The position numbers were made by a program, and so were the translations under genes. Below are positions 7,795 to 16,552 of a stretch of 64,000 nt of DNA, piece by piece. The stretch is from Longimicrobiales bacterium. Its GTDB lineage: Bacteria; Gemmatimonadota; Gemmatimonadetes; Longimicrobiales; Gaopeijiaceae. Under the pieces are notes generated by a model. That model was given only the letters and a program-made list of their open reading frames with translations, ran no database searches and was not told where the DNA came from. The stretch is from assembly GCA_028278645.1 (NCBI GenBank), contig JANQDZ010000010.1, forward strand, positions 1 through 64,000. Direction: 5' to 3'. How positions within the stretch are numbered: the first letter of the stretch is position 1; every line of letters begins with the position of its first letter.

Positions 7795-9051
7795 CTAGCC
7801 CCTCAGCCTCACCCGGTCGTATCCGTCCCATTGGTCCATGGGGGACAGGATCACCACGTCCCCGGGCTCCAACCCCTCCATCACTTCGATCTCGTTCACC
7901 GAGCTGGCACCTAGTTGGACGCTGATTCGCTCGGCAAAGTTGCCCTCCTCCACCAGCTTGAAGATCCCGACCCGGCTGTTGGCCTGCCCGAAGGCGGGCC
8001 GCCCCACGAATACTACGTCCTCGAGGCGCTCGATTTCCACCGTCCCGTCGATGGTCAGGTCAGGTCGGGCGCTCTGGGGCAGCTCGGCCGGCAAAGCCAC
8101 GTCGATGAGGACAGCGGCGTTCTGGACGGCGGGATCGATCCTTGAAACCCTCCCAACTATGGTATCGTTCCGCGTATCGATCAACGCGGTCTGTCCCACC
8201 ACGATGTCTTGAGCCTGGGTTTGTGGGATCCGCACCTCGGCTTTCAGACGTCCGGGCTGGACGACCCGGGCGAGGCTACCCCCCGCCTGAACCCACTCCC
8301 CTTCCTGCACCGGCAGTTCGGCGAGGACTCCGGAAACCCCAGCTGTCACCAGCAACGAGGCCTGCCGGTCGGTGTTGAAAACGACGATGTCCTGGAGGCG
8401 CCGGACCTGGCTTTCCTGGGCGTTGATCTGCTCCTCCACCGAAGACTCCAAGACCTCCAGTCTCTCCTGCTCCAGGGCGAGACGGGTCTCCAATTCCTCC
8501 GCCAATTCGCGGCTACGTTCCAGCTCGGCCCGAACCACCAGGTCGGGATCCATGTCGTAGAGACGCTGGTTCTGATCGTAAATCCGCTTCGCGTCCAGAT
8601 ACTGGGTCCGGGTTTGAGCGACCATGCCTTCCTGGGTAAGTCGCTGCGTAGCCAACCCGGACCTAAGAGTGATGAGGTTCGCCTGGGCCTGGGTGAGCTG
8701 CTGTTGCGACTGGAGAAGTTGGACCTCCACATCGGGGTTGCTCAACCTCAGGATGACGGTCGTCGAATCGATTTCCTCTCCGGGTAGGAGGAACCGCTGC
8801 TCCACCCGGCCGGCCGTTAGGGCGGTGATATAGCGCATCTGTTCGGGGACCAAGGTCCCGTTCCCCCTGACGGCCCTGACGAACGTCCCGAACTGGACCG
8901 TATCGGTCCAGACGGTGGCCCGATCAACCGTGGGGGACGCAGGCTTGAGGTTGCTCAGGCCCCAGGTGATGAGGATCAGGACGATGACACCGGCGGATAT
9001 CTGGATCGCCCGCTTTTTCCCCTTGGGTTTCTGCTCTCGGATGATGTCCAA
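7795..9051 (-). CDS. HlyD/MacA-family periplasmic adaptor
   Basis: 418 residues. One N-terminal membrane helix (about 17-35) is followed by a barrel-sandwich/lipoyl-like half, a long coiled-coil hairpin rich in Gln, Glu and Arg (about 105-215), the second lipoyl half and a beta-barrel domain. This is the standard layout of membrane fusion proteins that bridge an inner-membrane transporter to TolC. The start is TTG at 9051 behind an AGAGGG site. It lies 25 bases after the TolC-family gene and upstream of two LolD-like ATPases, so it probably belongs to a MacAB-TolC-like exporter. Confidence 0.85.
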   Translation of the reverse strand: MDIIREQKPKGKKRAIQISAGVIVLILITWGLSNLKPASPTVDRATVWTDTVQFGTFVRAVRGNGTLVPEQMRYITALTAGRVEQRFLLPGEEIDSTTVILRLSNPDVEVQLLQSQQQLTQAQANLITLRSGLATQRLTQEGMVAQTRTQYLDAKRIYDQNQRLYDMDPDLVVRAELERSRELAEELETRLALEQERLEVLESSVEEQINAQESQVRRLQDIVVFNTDRQASLLVTAGVSGVLAELPVQEGEWVQAGGSLARVVQPGRLKAEVRIPQTQAQDIVVGQTALIDTRNDTIVGRVSRIDPAVQNAAVLIDVALPAELPQSARPDLTIDGTVEIERLEDVVFVGRPAFGQANSRVGIFKLVEEGNFAERISVQLGASSVNEIEVMEGLEPGDVVILSPMDQWDGYDRVRLRG

Positions 9052-9076
9052 GGAAACACCCTCTCAATTCTATGGT

Positions 9077-10627
9077 TTACGGCTGGAAGTCGACCTCAGG
9101 TCGAAGCCTCTCTCCCACTGCTGCCTCCAAGGCCCATATGGCCCCGTGGAAGCGGTACCGTGCGTTCAAGTAATCTCGTTCGGCCGTCGCCATGGAGGTC
9201 TGGGCCTCGAGAAGCTCGAGGAATGCGGAGGCACCCAAGCGATACCGCTGTTGGGCCAGCTCGAGTTGCTCTTCGGCGACTTCTCGGTTCCGGCCCTCGA
9301 TCTCCACGACTTGTGTGGCCGTCATCAGCTCGTCGTAGGCCTGGGTGACCCCGGTCTGGAGTCTGAGCTCCTCGGAGACCCGGTCCAACATGGCGTCTTC
9401 AGCAGCAGCCTTGGCTTCCGCCACCTGGCGCTGTCGCCCAAACCCCTGAAAAACCGGGAGAGACACCTGTACGTACAGGGACCAGGGTTCCCTGCGAAAG
9501 TTAAAAGGGAAGACATCATTGTTGGCCAGGATCTGTTCTTCCTGCTCCCGCGTGAGTATGCCGGCCCCGCAGTCCTGGGGGTAGCCAGTCAGTGGCTGAC
9601 TCAAGCCTGCGCTGATCTCGTTCAATCGCGCGCAGCTTGCTGCCTGGGAGGCCACCGATCCTCGAGCCGAATTCAGAAGGAACTGCTCGTCTCCGATCTG
9701 TCTCGCCCGGCCCGACCAGTTGGCGGAAAGGAAGATGTTGGGCAGGTACTGGCTCCAAGCCTGTCGGGAGGCCGCTTTGCGGGCGCTCTCCTGGGCCCTA
9801 GACGCCTGAAGCTGCGGGTGGCGTTCCATGGCCCGGCTTACCAGGTCCTCCCGGGCCCAGTTGGGCTCGAAGATCTCGAACTCACTCACCAGACTGAAGT
9901 GGCCCTCGGCGGGCACCCCCAACTGCTCCAGGAGCCGGAGTTTCTCGGTCCTGAGAAGGCTCTCGGCCTCCAGCAGGTCGATCTGCGCGCGACCCTTCTC
10001 CACCTCCGCCTGCTTTCCGTCGGTGGGCGTAGCTGCGCCGACGGACACCCTTGCATTGGCGAGCTCGAAGTTCTGCTGAGCCCGGTCCAGTTGCCTTAAG
10101 GCGACTTCCACGCCATCCCGGGCCCTGAGAGCTATCAGATATTGGGCCGTGACTTCCGACTCCAGGGTGAAGGACGCCGCCGTGATCCGCGCCTCCGTCG
10201 CCTTACGATCCGCCCTGGCGCTCGCGACCTGGAAAATGTTCCCGCCCAGGAGGCTATACGTGGCCGTGAGGCTGTATCCGGAGAAGTAGTAATCGGTCAC
10301 ATCCAGCCCGAGGTCACCCGCGTCGAAGATCCCGAAGGACGGAGAACCAGGAGCGAGATACTGGCCTGAAATGCTTGTGCTCAGGTCGGGCAGGAATAGG
10401 CCATAAGCCTGCCTGACGTTCCAATCCGCCGGCCCCTGGTCGTTCTCTGTGCTCAGGAACGTGGGGTTATGGCGGCGTGCCAGGTTTATGGCATTGTCCA
10501 ACGTCAGTGTGCTCCCAACCTCTTGGCCGCCCAAGTCTTCTCCGGCCCATGGAGGGGCCATCAGGAGGGGAGTGAGGATGAGGAGGGTCGCAGCCCGCCA
10601 GTAAAAACCAGGTATTCCTCGAGTCAC
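9077..10627 (-). CDS. TolC-family outer-membrane efflux protein
   Basis: 516 residues. A signal peptide (about 10-30) precedes two OEP repeats with long helical coiled coils, as in TolC, an outer-membrane channel trimer. An unusual loop (around residues 330-390) contains two cysteines and Asn-rich sequence. GTG 10627 was chosen because GGAAGGAG lies 8 bases upstream and the hydrophobic signal follows; starting at 10690 would add a basic, implausible leader. First gene of the adaptor/ATPase operon. Confidence 0.87.
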   Translation of the reverse strand: MTRGIPGFYWRAATLLILTPLLMAPPWAGEDLGGQEVGSTLTLDNAINLARRHNPTFLSTENDQGPADWNVRQAYGLFLPDLSTSISGQYLAPGSPSFGIFDAGDLGLDVTDYYFSGYSLTATYSLLGGNIFQVASARADRKATEARITAASFTLESEVTAQYLIALRARDGVEVALRQLDRAQQNFELANARVSVGAATPTDGKQAEVEKGRAQIDLLEAESLLRTEKLRLLEQLGVPAEGHFSLVSEFEIFEPNWAREDLVSRAMERHPQLQASRAQESARKAASRQAWSQYLPNIFLSANWSGRARQIGDEQFLLNSARGSVASQAASCARLNEISAGLSQPLTGYPQDCGAGILTREQEEQILANNDVFPFNFRREPWSLYVQVSLPVFQGFGRQRQVAEAKAAAEDAMLDRVSEELRLQTGVTQAYDELMTATQVVEIEGRNREVAEEQLELAQQRYRLGASAFLELLEAQTSMATAERDYLNARYRFHGAIWALEAAVGERLRPEVDFQP

Positions 10628-10747
10628 CGTCCATACTCCTTCCAAAATCACCATCGGCCCCTGCCTCCGCCCTGCCCCATTTCCGCCCACCGGGATCAGC
10701 GGGCCATCTACTCCGATGACGCGTCTACTTGAATCACGTCGATGAGC

Positions 10748-10761
10748 CCTACGGCCGTAGG
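10748..10761. promoter_or_regulatory. 14-bp palindrome, possible operator
   Basis: CCTACGGCCGTAGG is a perfect palindrome about 120 bases upstream of the TolC-family start. Size and placement suit a dimeric regulator; no regulator gene is adjacent, so the binding protein is unknown. Confidence 0.45.
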
Positions 10762-10817
10762 ATGCCGAAAGTTGCAGTAAAGTTCGAAATGTTCAGCTCC
10801 CAGGCCCATGCCTAGAT

Positions 10818-10860
10818 AATCGACAACGCCATGGGTATCCTTACCCCTCTTCTGTCGATT
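10818..10860. repeat. Nested inverted repeats
   Basis: Outer arms AATCGACA (10818-10825) and TGTCGATT (10853-10860) are perfectly complementary. Inside them GGGTA and TACCC form a second hairpin. The block is about 240 bases upstream of murB and could be a folded RNA leader or a two-part operator. Confidence 0.4.
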
Positions 10861-11096
10861 GTCAAGAGGAGCGTTTTGGAAACATTCAAGACAGACCAGC
10901 GTAGAGTCTCAGGTCTACCCCGACACCCCGACAAACGCAGGTCTTATGAGGAAAAACACTCATCCCACGCCATCGTTCCAAACTTGGTTCACCCATGGTC
11001 CCGTGGCCCGAACAGGAGCTGCGATCCTTCATCACGTCAGAACTTCGGGCTGAGAACTCGCCTTCCGGCGCCTTCATCCCAACTGTAGGTTCCAGC

Positions 11097-12047
11097 ATGT
11101 TTCCGGAGACCGCACGCCATAAGAGTGAATTGGAGGCTTACCTGGGCCCGGCCCGGATCCAGGATTCGGTGCCCCTCGCCCCCTTCACCACCTTCGGAAT
11201 TGGTGGCCCCGCCGACCTTTTCTTCATCGCCACCACCACACGGGAATTGGTTCAGGTCCTGAACCTGAGCCGCGAGTTGGCGGTCCCCACGTTCCTCCTG
11301 GGCCGCGGAGCGAACCTCCTCGTGGGTGACGGGGGCTTCCGCGGGCTTGTCATAAAAAACGAGGTCAGGGGCATCCGGTTCCTGGACGCGAATCGGGTCA
11401 GGGCAGACGGGGGAGCCGAGGTCTTTCCGCATCTCGTCCAGGCAACCGTGGAACGAGGTCTCGGGGGCCTTCACCATTTTGTCGGTATCCCGAGCACGGT
11501 AGGCGGCGCGCTCTGGCAGAACCTCCACTTCCTCTCCCCCGCCCCGGAGCGGGAACGCACCGTATTTATCGAGGAAGTGGTCGAGTCGGCCGAAATCCTC
11601 TCCGAGGAAGGGGAAGAAAAGAAGGTCGGGAAAGCGTACTTCGAGTTCGGATACGACTACAGCGTCCTTCACGACAGGGACGACGTCGTCCTTTCCGTCA
11701 CCTTCTCCCTAGAGAAGGCCCCCCTCGAAGAGCTAAAGCGGATCATGCAGGAGAACCTCTTTTGGAGGCGGGAGAGACATCCGGATCTTCGGAGGCTTCC
11801 GTCAGCCGGATCCATCTTCAAAAAGGTGGAAGGGGAAGGTGCCGGACGCCTCATCGACCAGTGTGGCCTCAAGGGTCAGGCCCACGGAAACGCACAGATC
11901 TTCGAGAAACATGCCAACATCATCGTCAATCTCGGCGGCGCGACCGCGGCGGACGTGGTAACCCTCATGAACCTGGCCCAGGACACGGTTCAAAGGGAAT
12001 TCGGCCTTACGTTGGAGCCGGAGATCACCCTCCTGGGAGACTTCTGA
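11097..12047 (+). CDS. murB: UDP-N-acetylmuramate dehydrogenase
   Basis: 316 residues, the usual MurB length. It reduces UDP-GlcNAc-enolpyruvate to UDP-MurNAc with NADPH in the cytoplasmic stage of peptidoglycan synthesis. The FAD-binding section begins with FTTFGIGGPADLF, followed by LGRGANLLVGDGGFRG and VGIPSTVGGAL. The catalytic Ser is in SAGSIFKK and a C-terminal Glu in LEPEI. ATG 11097 is preferred over 10995 because it gives a normal N-terminus. The region after STVGGAL (WQNLHFLSP) departs from the usual NAG motif. It stands alone rather than in a division/cell-wall cluster. Confidence 0.93.
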   Translation: MFPETARHKSELEAYLGPARIQDSVPLAPFTTFGIGGPADLFFIATTTRELVQVLNLSRELAVPTFLLGRGANLLVGDGGFRGLVIKNEVRGIRFLDANRVRADGGAEVFPHLVQATVERGLGGLHHFVGIPSTVGGALWQNLHFLSPAPERERTVFIEEVVESAEILSEEGEEKKVGKAYFEFGYDYSVLHDRDDVVLSVTFSLEKAPLEELKRIMQENLFWRRERHPDLRRLPSAGSIFKKVEGEGAGRLIDQCGLKGQAHGNAQIFEKHANIIVNLGGATAADVVTLMNLAQDTVQREFGLTLEPEITLLGDF

Positions 12048-12073
12048 CAGGCAAAAACCGCCGTCGACAGCCT

Positions 12074-12412
12074 CTATCCCACCCAGCTCCGCACCGCATA
12101 GACCAGGAACGAAAGGTGGATCAAAAGGAATCCGCCCAGTACGATCCTCGGGAGCTTGAAGCCTTCCATCCTCAGGTTGTGGATGGTCGTCCAGATTGGG
12201 ACCACCAGGAGCCATCCCAGGATCGGAATGGTCTTGGAAGCGACGAAGGGGATGGTGTCGATAAACGGAGAAGGCCCACGATCGGGAACTAGGAGGCCCA
12301 ACAATCCTCCCAGGGCCAGGGGGAATAGCACCACCAACTCCGGCGCCACCAGGACGGCGTTCACAAAAAACCAGCCACCCTGCCTGGTCTCGATCCAGGG
12401 CTCCTTCTTCAT
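12074..12412 (-). CDS. Small integral membrane protein, unknown
   Basis: 112 residues with about three hydrophobic helices (residues about 14-42, 55-72 and 85-106). It begins at ATG 12412, overlapping the stop of the LON-domain gene (TGATG), so translation is probably coupled. I do not recognise a family. It is the last gene of the five-gene operon at 12.1-15.6 kb. Confidence 0.6.
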   Translation of the reverse strand: MKKEPWIETRQGGWFFVNAVLVAPELVVLFPLALGGLLGLLVPDRGPSPFIDTIPFVASKTIPILGWLLVVPIWTTIHNLRMEGFKLPRIVLGGFLLIHLSFLVYAVRSWVG

Positions 12413-13035
12413 CAGGCTTCCGTTCCCCCACCGGCCCACCATCGTTCGATCCCGGCTTGGAAAACGGGGTCCAGGCGGTCCAGGCGGTCGGCTTCGTTTC
12501 GCAGTTCCAAGAGTTCCTTTTGCCAAAAAGGATCCATCCTTACCACTCCTGCCAGCCTGAAGGAGAGCTCTCGTTTCACTGAAAAGGAAGGCAAGGCATC
12601 GGGCACGTGGGGCTGAGTCTGGAGGATATTCTTAAAAAGGGCCAGGGATCGTTTCCTCCGAGCCACCAGAGCCGCCGGGTCAGAGGCCGGTGGATGGTCC
12701 TCGTAAGGGGCCACCACCGCCTCATAATAGAGGGCATCGCCAGTGACCTCCTCCTCAATTCGGAAGCGGTCTTCCCCCTTCACCAGGATCATAGACCGCC
12801 CATCGGGCAAAGGTTGGTGCCGTCGAATCAAGGCCACCGTGCCGACCCGTCCCGTCTCGTTCATGAAAGGGCCGGATTCATCCGGGTCGTGGTAGAGGAG
12901 ACCGAACCTCTTTTCCCCCTCCAACACATCCGAAACCATGTCCCGGTACCGCTGCTCAAAAATGTGAAGCGGCACCAGGGTTCCGGGGAATAGGACCATG
13001 GGCAACGGAAAAAGAGGAATTCTGGAAGGCTCCAT
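12412..13035 (-). CDS. LON peptidase substrate-binding (LON-N) domain protein
   Basis: 207 residues. The N-terminus IPLFPLPMVLFPGTLVPLHIFE and the following RYRDMV, GRVGTVA and EDRFRI blocks are characteristic of the stand-alone LON N-terminal (PUA-like) domain. There is no AAA or protease domain, so it is not a protease itself. The biochemical role of these proteins is largely unknown. It starts 8 bases after the MATE stop and overlaps the next gene. Confidence 0.85.
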   Translation of the reverse strand: MEPSRIPLFPLPMVLFPGTLVPLHIFEQRYRDMVSDVLEGEKRFGLLYHDPDESGPFMNETGRVGTVALIRRHQPLPDGRSMILVKGEDRFRIEEEVTGDALYYEAVVAPYEDHPPASDPAALVARRKRSLALFKNILQTQPHVPDALPSFSVKRELSFRLAGVVRMDPFWQKELLELRNEADRLDRLDPVFQAGIERWWAGGGTEA

Positions 13036-13043
13036 GGGACCTT

Positions 13044-14459
13044 CTACTCCTCATCGTCGATGACGATCCGCCTCAACTCCGTACCCAGGTATGCTCGAAT
13101 CCTCCACAACAGCATCACCGCAACGGCCGCCAGCCCCACTACCAACCCCCACCACAGGCCCACTGGACCGGCGGCTGTGCGGAACCCCATCCAGACGCTC
13201 ACCGGCATGCCCAGGCACCAGAATCCGAGGAGGTTCAGGATCATTGGGGAACGGGTGTCTCCAACCCCCCGGAGCACCCCGGAGGCCACGACCTGAAGTC
13301 CGTCGAAGACCTGAAACAGGCCCGCCAAGGGGATCAGCATGGCCGCCAGGGCCAGCACCTCGGTTTCGTCCGTGTAAATCCCAGCGAAGAAGTGCGGGAG
13401 GAACCGGAACAGGACAGCGGTAACGGCCATAAAGGCCACCCCGAGCAGCAATCCCGCCCCTGCCGCGCGCCTCGCTCCAAGCAGATCCTCTCGTCCAACC
13501 CCCTGACCCACCAGCACAGCGGAGGCCTGGGAAATCCCCAGGGGGACCATGAAGGTCAGGGAGGCCAGGTTGATGGCCACCTGATGGCCAGCCATGGCTA
13601 TGGCTCCCAGCCATCCCATGAGAATGCCGATGGCTCCAAACGCACCGAACTCCAGGCCGAATTGGATTCCAATCGGCGCACCCAGACGCACCATCCTGAT
13701 CAGAGGCTTGAGAAGGAACGCGTCTGGGCGGAGGGGCTTGATATAGTCCTTTAAAAGAGGCCAGGAAAACGCCAGGAGCCCGATCAACATGAGCCACCTG
13801 GAAAGGCTCGAAGCCCATCCCGTCCCGACGGCACCCAGGGCCGGAGAACCCAGGTTACCAAAGATCAGGACCCAGTTGAAGAACACGTTCGCCACGTTCG
13901 CCAGGACGATGGTGATGACAATGGGTGCCACCCGGCTCATGGCCTGGAGCGTTTGCCGCATGACGATGAACGCCAGGAAGGGGAAGATCCCCGGGATGGA
14001 GGCGAGCGCGTATCCAGCCGCCACCGGCACAACTTCAGGGGGTTGCCGGAGGACGGTCAGAAGGTAGTCTCCGGGCACCAGCACCAGCCCAACCGGTACG
14101 GAAAGGCAGAGCGCCAACAATCCTCCCCGTTGCAGGGCCCGGGCGATGGCCGGCCGGTCCCCTGCTCCCACCGCCTGGGACACCAGCGGATCCAGGGACA
14201 TGAGGAGTCCCATGGGGAAAACCACGGCGGTGAAGAAGTAGAGATTTCCCAGTGCGACCGCGGCCAGGTCTCGGGCTGAGAAGTGTCCTACCATCACCGT
14301 ATCCACCACCCCCATGAACATCATCCCTACCTGGACCGTGGCCACGGGGAAAGCCAGGGCCATGACGGCACGAAGCTCCTTCTTTTTGGGTATGAGCTGA
14401 AGGAGGGAGGCCCTCCGCCCGGGGCCCTGCCCACCCTCAGTGGGGTTGGTCTGACTCAT
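13044..14459 (-). CDS. MATE-family multidrug/toxin efflux transporter
   Basis: 471 residues with about 12 membrane helices in two homologous halves, as in the NorM/DinF superfamily; these export cationic or other compounds using Na+ or H+ gradients. Recognisable blocks include ALAFPVATVQVGMMFMGVVDTVMVGHF and, in the second half, RLGAPIGIQFGLEFG and GISQASAVLVGQ. ATG 14459 has TGAGGA 9 bases upstream and lies inside the end of the DUF2203 gene; the longer frame (14501) adds an Arg-rich leader. Confidence 0.9.
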   Translation of the reverse strand: MSQTNPTEGGQGPGRRASLLQLIPKKKELRAVMALAFPVATVQVGMMFMGVVDTVMVGHFSARDLAAVALGNLYFFTAVVFPMGLLMSLDPLVSQAVGAGDRPAIARALQRGGLLALCLSVPVGLVLVPGDYLLTVLRQPPEVVPVAAGYALASIPGIFPFLAFIVMRQTLQAMSRVAPIVITIVLANVANVFFNWVLIFGNLGSPALGAVGTGWASSLSRWLMLIGLLAFSWPLLKDYIKPLRPDAFLLKPLIRMVRLGAPIGIQFGLEFGAFGAIGILMGWLGAIAMAGHQVAINLASLTFMVPLGISQASAVLVGQGVGREDLLGARRAAGAGLLLGVAFMAVTAVLFRFLPHFFAGIYTDETEVLALAAMLIPLAGLFQVFDGLQVVASGVLRGVGDTRSPMILNLLGFWCLGMPVSVWMGFRTAAGPVGLWWGLVVGLAAVAVMLLWRIRAYLGTELRRIVIDDEE

Positions 14460-14925
14460 CCGGCGCGTCCTCAGCCTCTGTCTTCCCCATCCGGTCAGCA
14501 ACCTGTGGTGTCAGGGGCTTTCTCCCATCAAACCCGTCCGCCACTTCATGCCACGCGCAAAGCTCCATTTCGCCGAGACGCCAGCACAGGTACACCCAGC
14601 GGCCGTCCAGGCGAGTTGGGAAGTCCAACAGACCGTACTCGAGACCACCTGGGGGAAACCGGACCCCCAGTGCCAGAATCTCCTCCCGGATGAGGCGTTC
14701 GATCTCCCGCACGGCCCCGGCGATGGCCCTCCGGTGCCCCTCGAAGTCTGAGTGGTCGGGATTGACGGGATCCTGGATCTCCCTGCCCCAGATCACGTCC
14801 AAGATCTTGATCTGGTCTGAATGCTCGCCCACCTGCCCTCGAAGCTCCTGGATCCTCGCCAGGATCTCTCGGAGGTGGGGGAGCAGGGCGTTCGCCTCTC
14901 CGACGGTGAAGTTGCGCCGTCTCAT
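14437..14925 (-). CDS. DUF2203 family protein
   Basis: 162 residues. The opening FTVGEANALLPHLREIL, the central FPPGGLEYGLLDFP and the YLCWRLGEMELCAWH block match the DUF2203 family, which has no established function. The C-terminal 30 residues are a polar tail extending into the MATE gene. It lies 21 bases after the ankyrin gene and overlaps MATE by 23 bases, indicating co-transcription. Confidence 0.82.
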   Translation of the reverse strand: MRRRNFTVGEANALLPHLREILARIQELRGQVGEHSDQIKILDVIWGREIQDPVNPDHSDFEGHRRAIAGAVREIERLIREEILALGVRFPPGGLEYGLLDFPTRLDGRWVYLCWRLGEMELCAWHEVADGFDGRKPLTPQVADRMGKTEAEDAPDESDQPH

Positions 14926-14946
14926 CTCACGACCGGTCCCGGCTTC

Positions 14947-15615
14947 CTATCCGCCGAGGAGGCCCTCGAGCCCTTCATGTCCTTTGGCCCGGGCCATTTC
15001 CAACGGGGTCCGGCCGTCGTCACTCTTTGCGGCCAAGGAAGCTCCGTGCTCCACCAAGAGCTTGGCACACTCCTCCCGCCCATGTGCGGCGGCCTGGTGA
15101 AGAGGGGTCCAGCCGCCGGCCTGCACCACGTTCGGATCAGCCCCGCCTTCCAGGAGGAGCTTCACCAACTCGAGAGAACGCTCGGCGTCGAGATGGGCCG
15201 CGGCGCTGTGGATCGGTCGAACTTTGAACTGGTTTGCCGAGGACGTGTTGGGGTTCGCGCCGGCCTTCAGGAGCATCTCCGCCGTTTCCAGGCGGCCGAA
15301 GTACACGGACAAGCCCAGGACACCGAAGCCGTCAGGGGCGATGGCGTTGGCCCCACCCGGTGCCCCTTCCATCAGCACCGAAGCCAGCTCCGACTCGCCG
15401 AGGGCAGCGGCTTCAAAGAAGTCCACGGTCTCCGTTCGTTCCCGAATGAGGGTGGCCAGGGGTTCGTTCCTGAAGTAGAGGGCCAGGAGAATCGGCGTCC
15501 GACCCTCCGAGTCCCGCGTAGTGAAGAGGTCAGGCTCCTCGGACAAAAGGGCTCCAACCCGAAAAGCATCATTCCCTGCAATAGCCTGCACGAGTTCATT
15601 AAACCGATCGGTCAC
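14947..15615 (-). CDS. Ankyrin-repeat protein
   Basis: 222 residues made of about five to six ankyrin repeats, seen in GRTPILLALYFRN, LGLSVYFGRLETAEMLLKAGANPN, VRPIHSAAAH, GWTPLHQAAAHGREECAKLLVEHGA and GRTPLEMARAKGHE. There is no signal peptide, so it is probably cytoplasmic. Ankyrin proteins mediate protein contacts; the partner is unknown. The start is GTG 15615 and it is the first gene of the minus-strand operon. Confidence 0.88.
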   Translation of the reverse strand: MTDRFNELVQAIAGNDAFRVGALLSEEPDLFTTRDSEGRTPILLALYFRNEPLATLIRERTETVDFFEAAALGESELASVLMEGAPGGANAIAPDGFGVLGLSVYFGRLETAEMLLKAGANPNTSSANQFKVRPIHSAAAHLDAERSLELVKLLLEGGADPNVVQAGGWTPLHQAAAHGREECAKLLVEHGASLAAKSDDGRTPLEMARAKGHEGLEGLLGG

Positions 15616-15763
15616 GGGCCACCATCCCCAAGAGGTATCGAAGTATGGAAGGAGTGGAATCTAGGCATCCGACCCGTACCTTTCCACCGGCCTCTGGTGA
15701 CAGGTCGCCATCCTTTGCATATCGTTACGGCGTCTTGAGATTCTCGATTGCCGAGGAAAGGGA

Positions 15764-16504
15764 ATGTTCTACGATCAAGGGTGCGTCGGACGGATCGAGG
15801 TCGGCTCCATTCCGGGAGCGGTTGCCAACCGCTTGGCGGCCATCCCAGGGGAATGGCTCGAGTTCGATCCCCCGACGGGTTCCATTGTCGTCCGGCATGT
15901 GGAACCCACCTCAACCCATCACCTTCCGGCCATCGCCCACGAACTGGTGAGGATCTTTTCGGAGATCCCTGCGGAGTACCATGAGGACATGCCCGGCGGG
16001 GATCTCTTCGTCCACACGGAGGACGAACACGGCCAGCTCGTTCGCATTCGAGTGGAATCCGGTGGAACGATCCACATCCAATGGGCCCACCCCGATTTCA
16101 GACGGGCTCTGAGGCGTCCCTACATGGGCGGGGCGGAGCTCGCCATCGATCCCGAGGTGCAACGCCTCGACGGAAAGGTCACCCTGAGGTCTCAAACACC
16201 TGAAGCTGCGGCAGTGGCTCTTCAAGATCTCGCTGATACGTTCGAAGGCCTCTACCCCGAAGGGGACTGCGTCGCCAGGGCGACCGGCGGTGCAGAAGTC
16301 GAGCTGACCATGTCCGAAGTCAACCTCGATGCGGCCCGGCTTGTATCTCTTCTCCAGGAGGTGGCGCAGCCGCGGAGCCTCATGGGTTGGTTTGAAGTAA
16401 GCGCGTTTGGCACCGTCCTCCCCGAGAACCAACTCCGGCTTGTCTTCGATGCCGGAAAGCTCTGGGTCCAACACCCGCTCTTATGGGCGGACAACTCTGA
16501 ATAA
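15764..16504 (+). CDS. Hypothetical protein, unknown family
   Basis: 246 residues, acidic, with no membrane helix or signal peptide. The ATG at 15764 follows GAGGAAAGGG, a strong ribosome site. Composition is mixed alpha/beta. I recognise no domain. It is divergent from the ankyrin operon and 48 bases upstream of the acyl-CoA dehydrogenase with no terminator between, so the two may be co-transcribed. Confidence 0.65.
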   Translation: MFYDQGCVGRIEVGSIPGAVANRLAAIPGEWLEFDPPTGSIVVRHVEPTSTHHLPAIAHELVRIFSEIPAEYHEDMPGGDLFVHTEDEHGQLVRIRVESGGTIHIQWAHPDFRRALRRPYMGGAELAIDPEVQRLDGKVTLRSQTPEAAAVALQDLADTFEGLYPEGDCVARATGGAEVELTMSEVNLDAARLVSLLQEVAQPRSLMGWFEVSAFGTVLPENQLRLVFDAGKLWVQHPLLWADNSE

Positions 16505-16552
16505 GAACAAAATCCACCGTACGGATCTGAAGAATACGAAGGAGACTACCAC

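Larger units (their letters stand above)
10628..11096. other. Divergent intergenic region between TolC operon and murB
   Basis: About 470 bases with no gene I can support. It should hold the divergent promoters of the TolC operon (minus) and murB (plus). It contains a 14-bp perfect palindrome at 10748-10761 and a nested inverted-repeat structure at 10818-10860. Confidence 0.55.
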
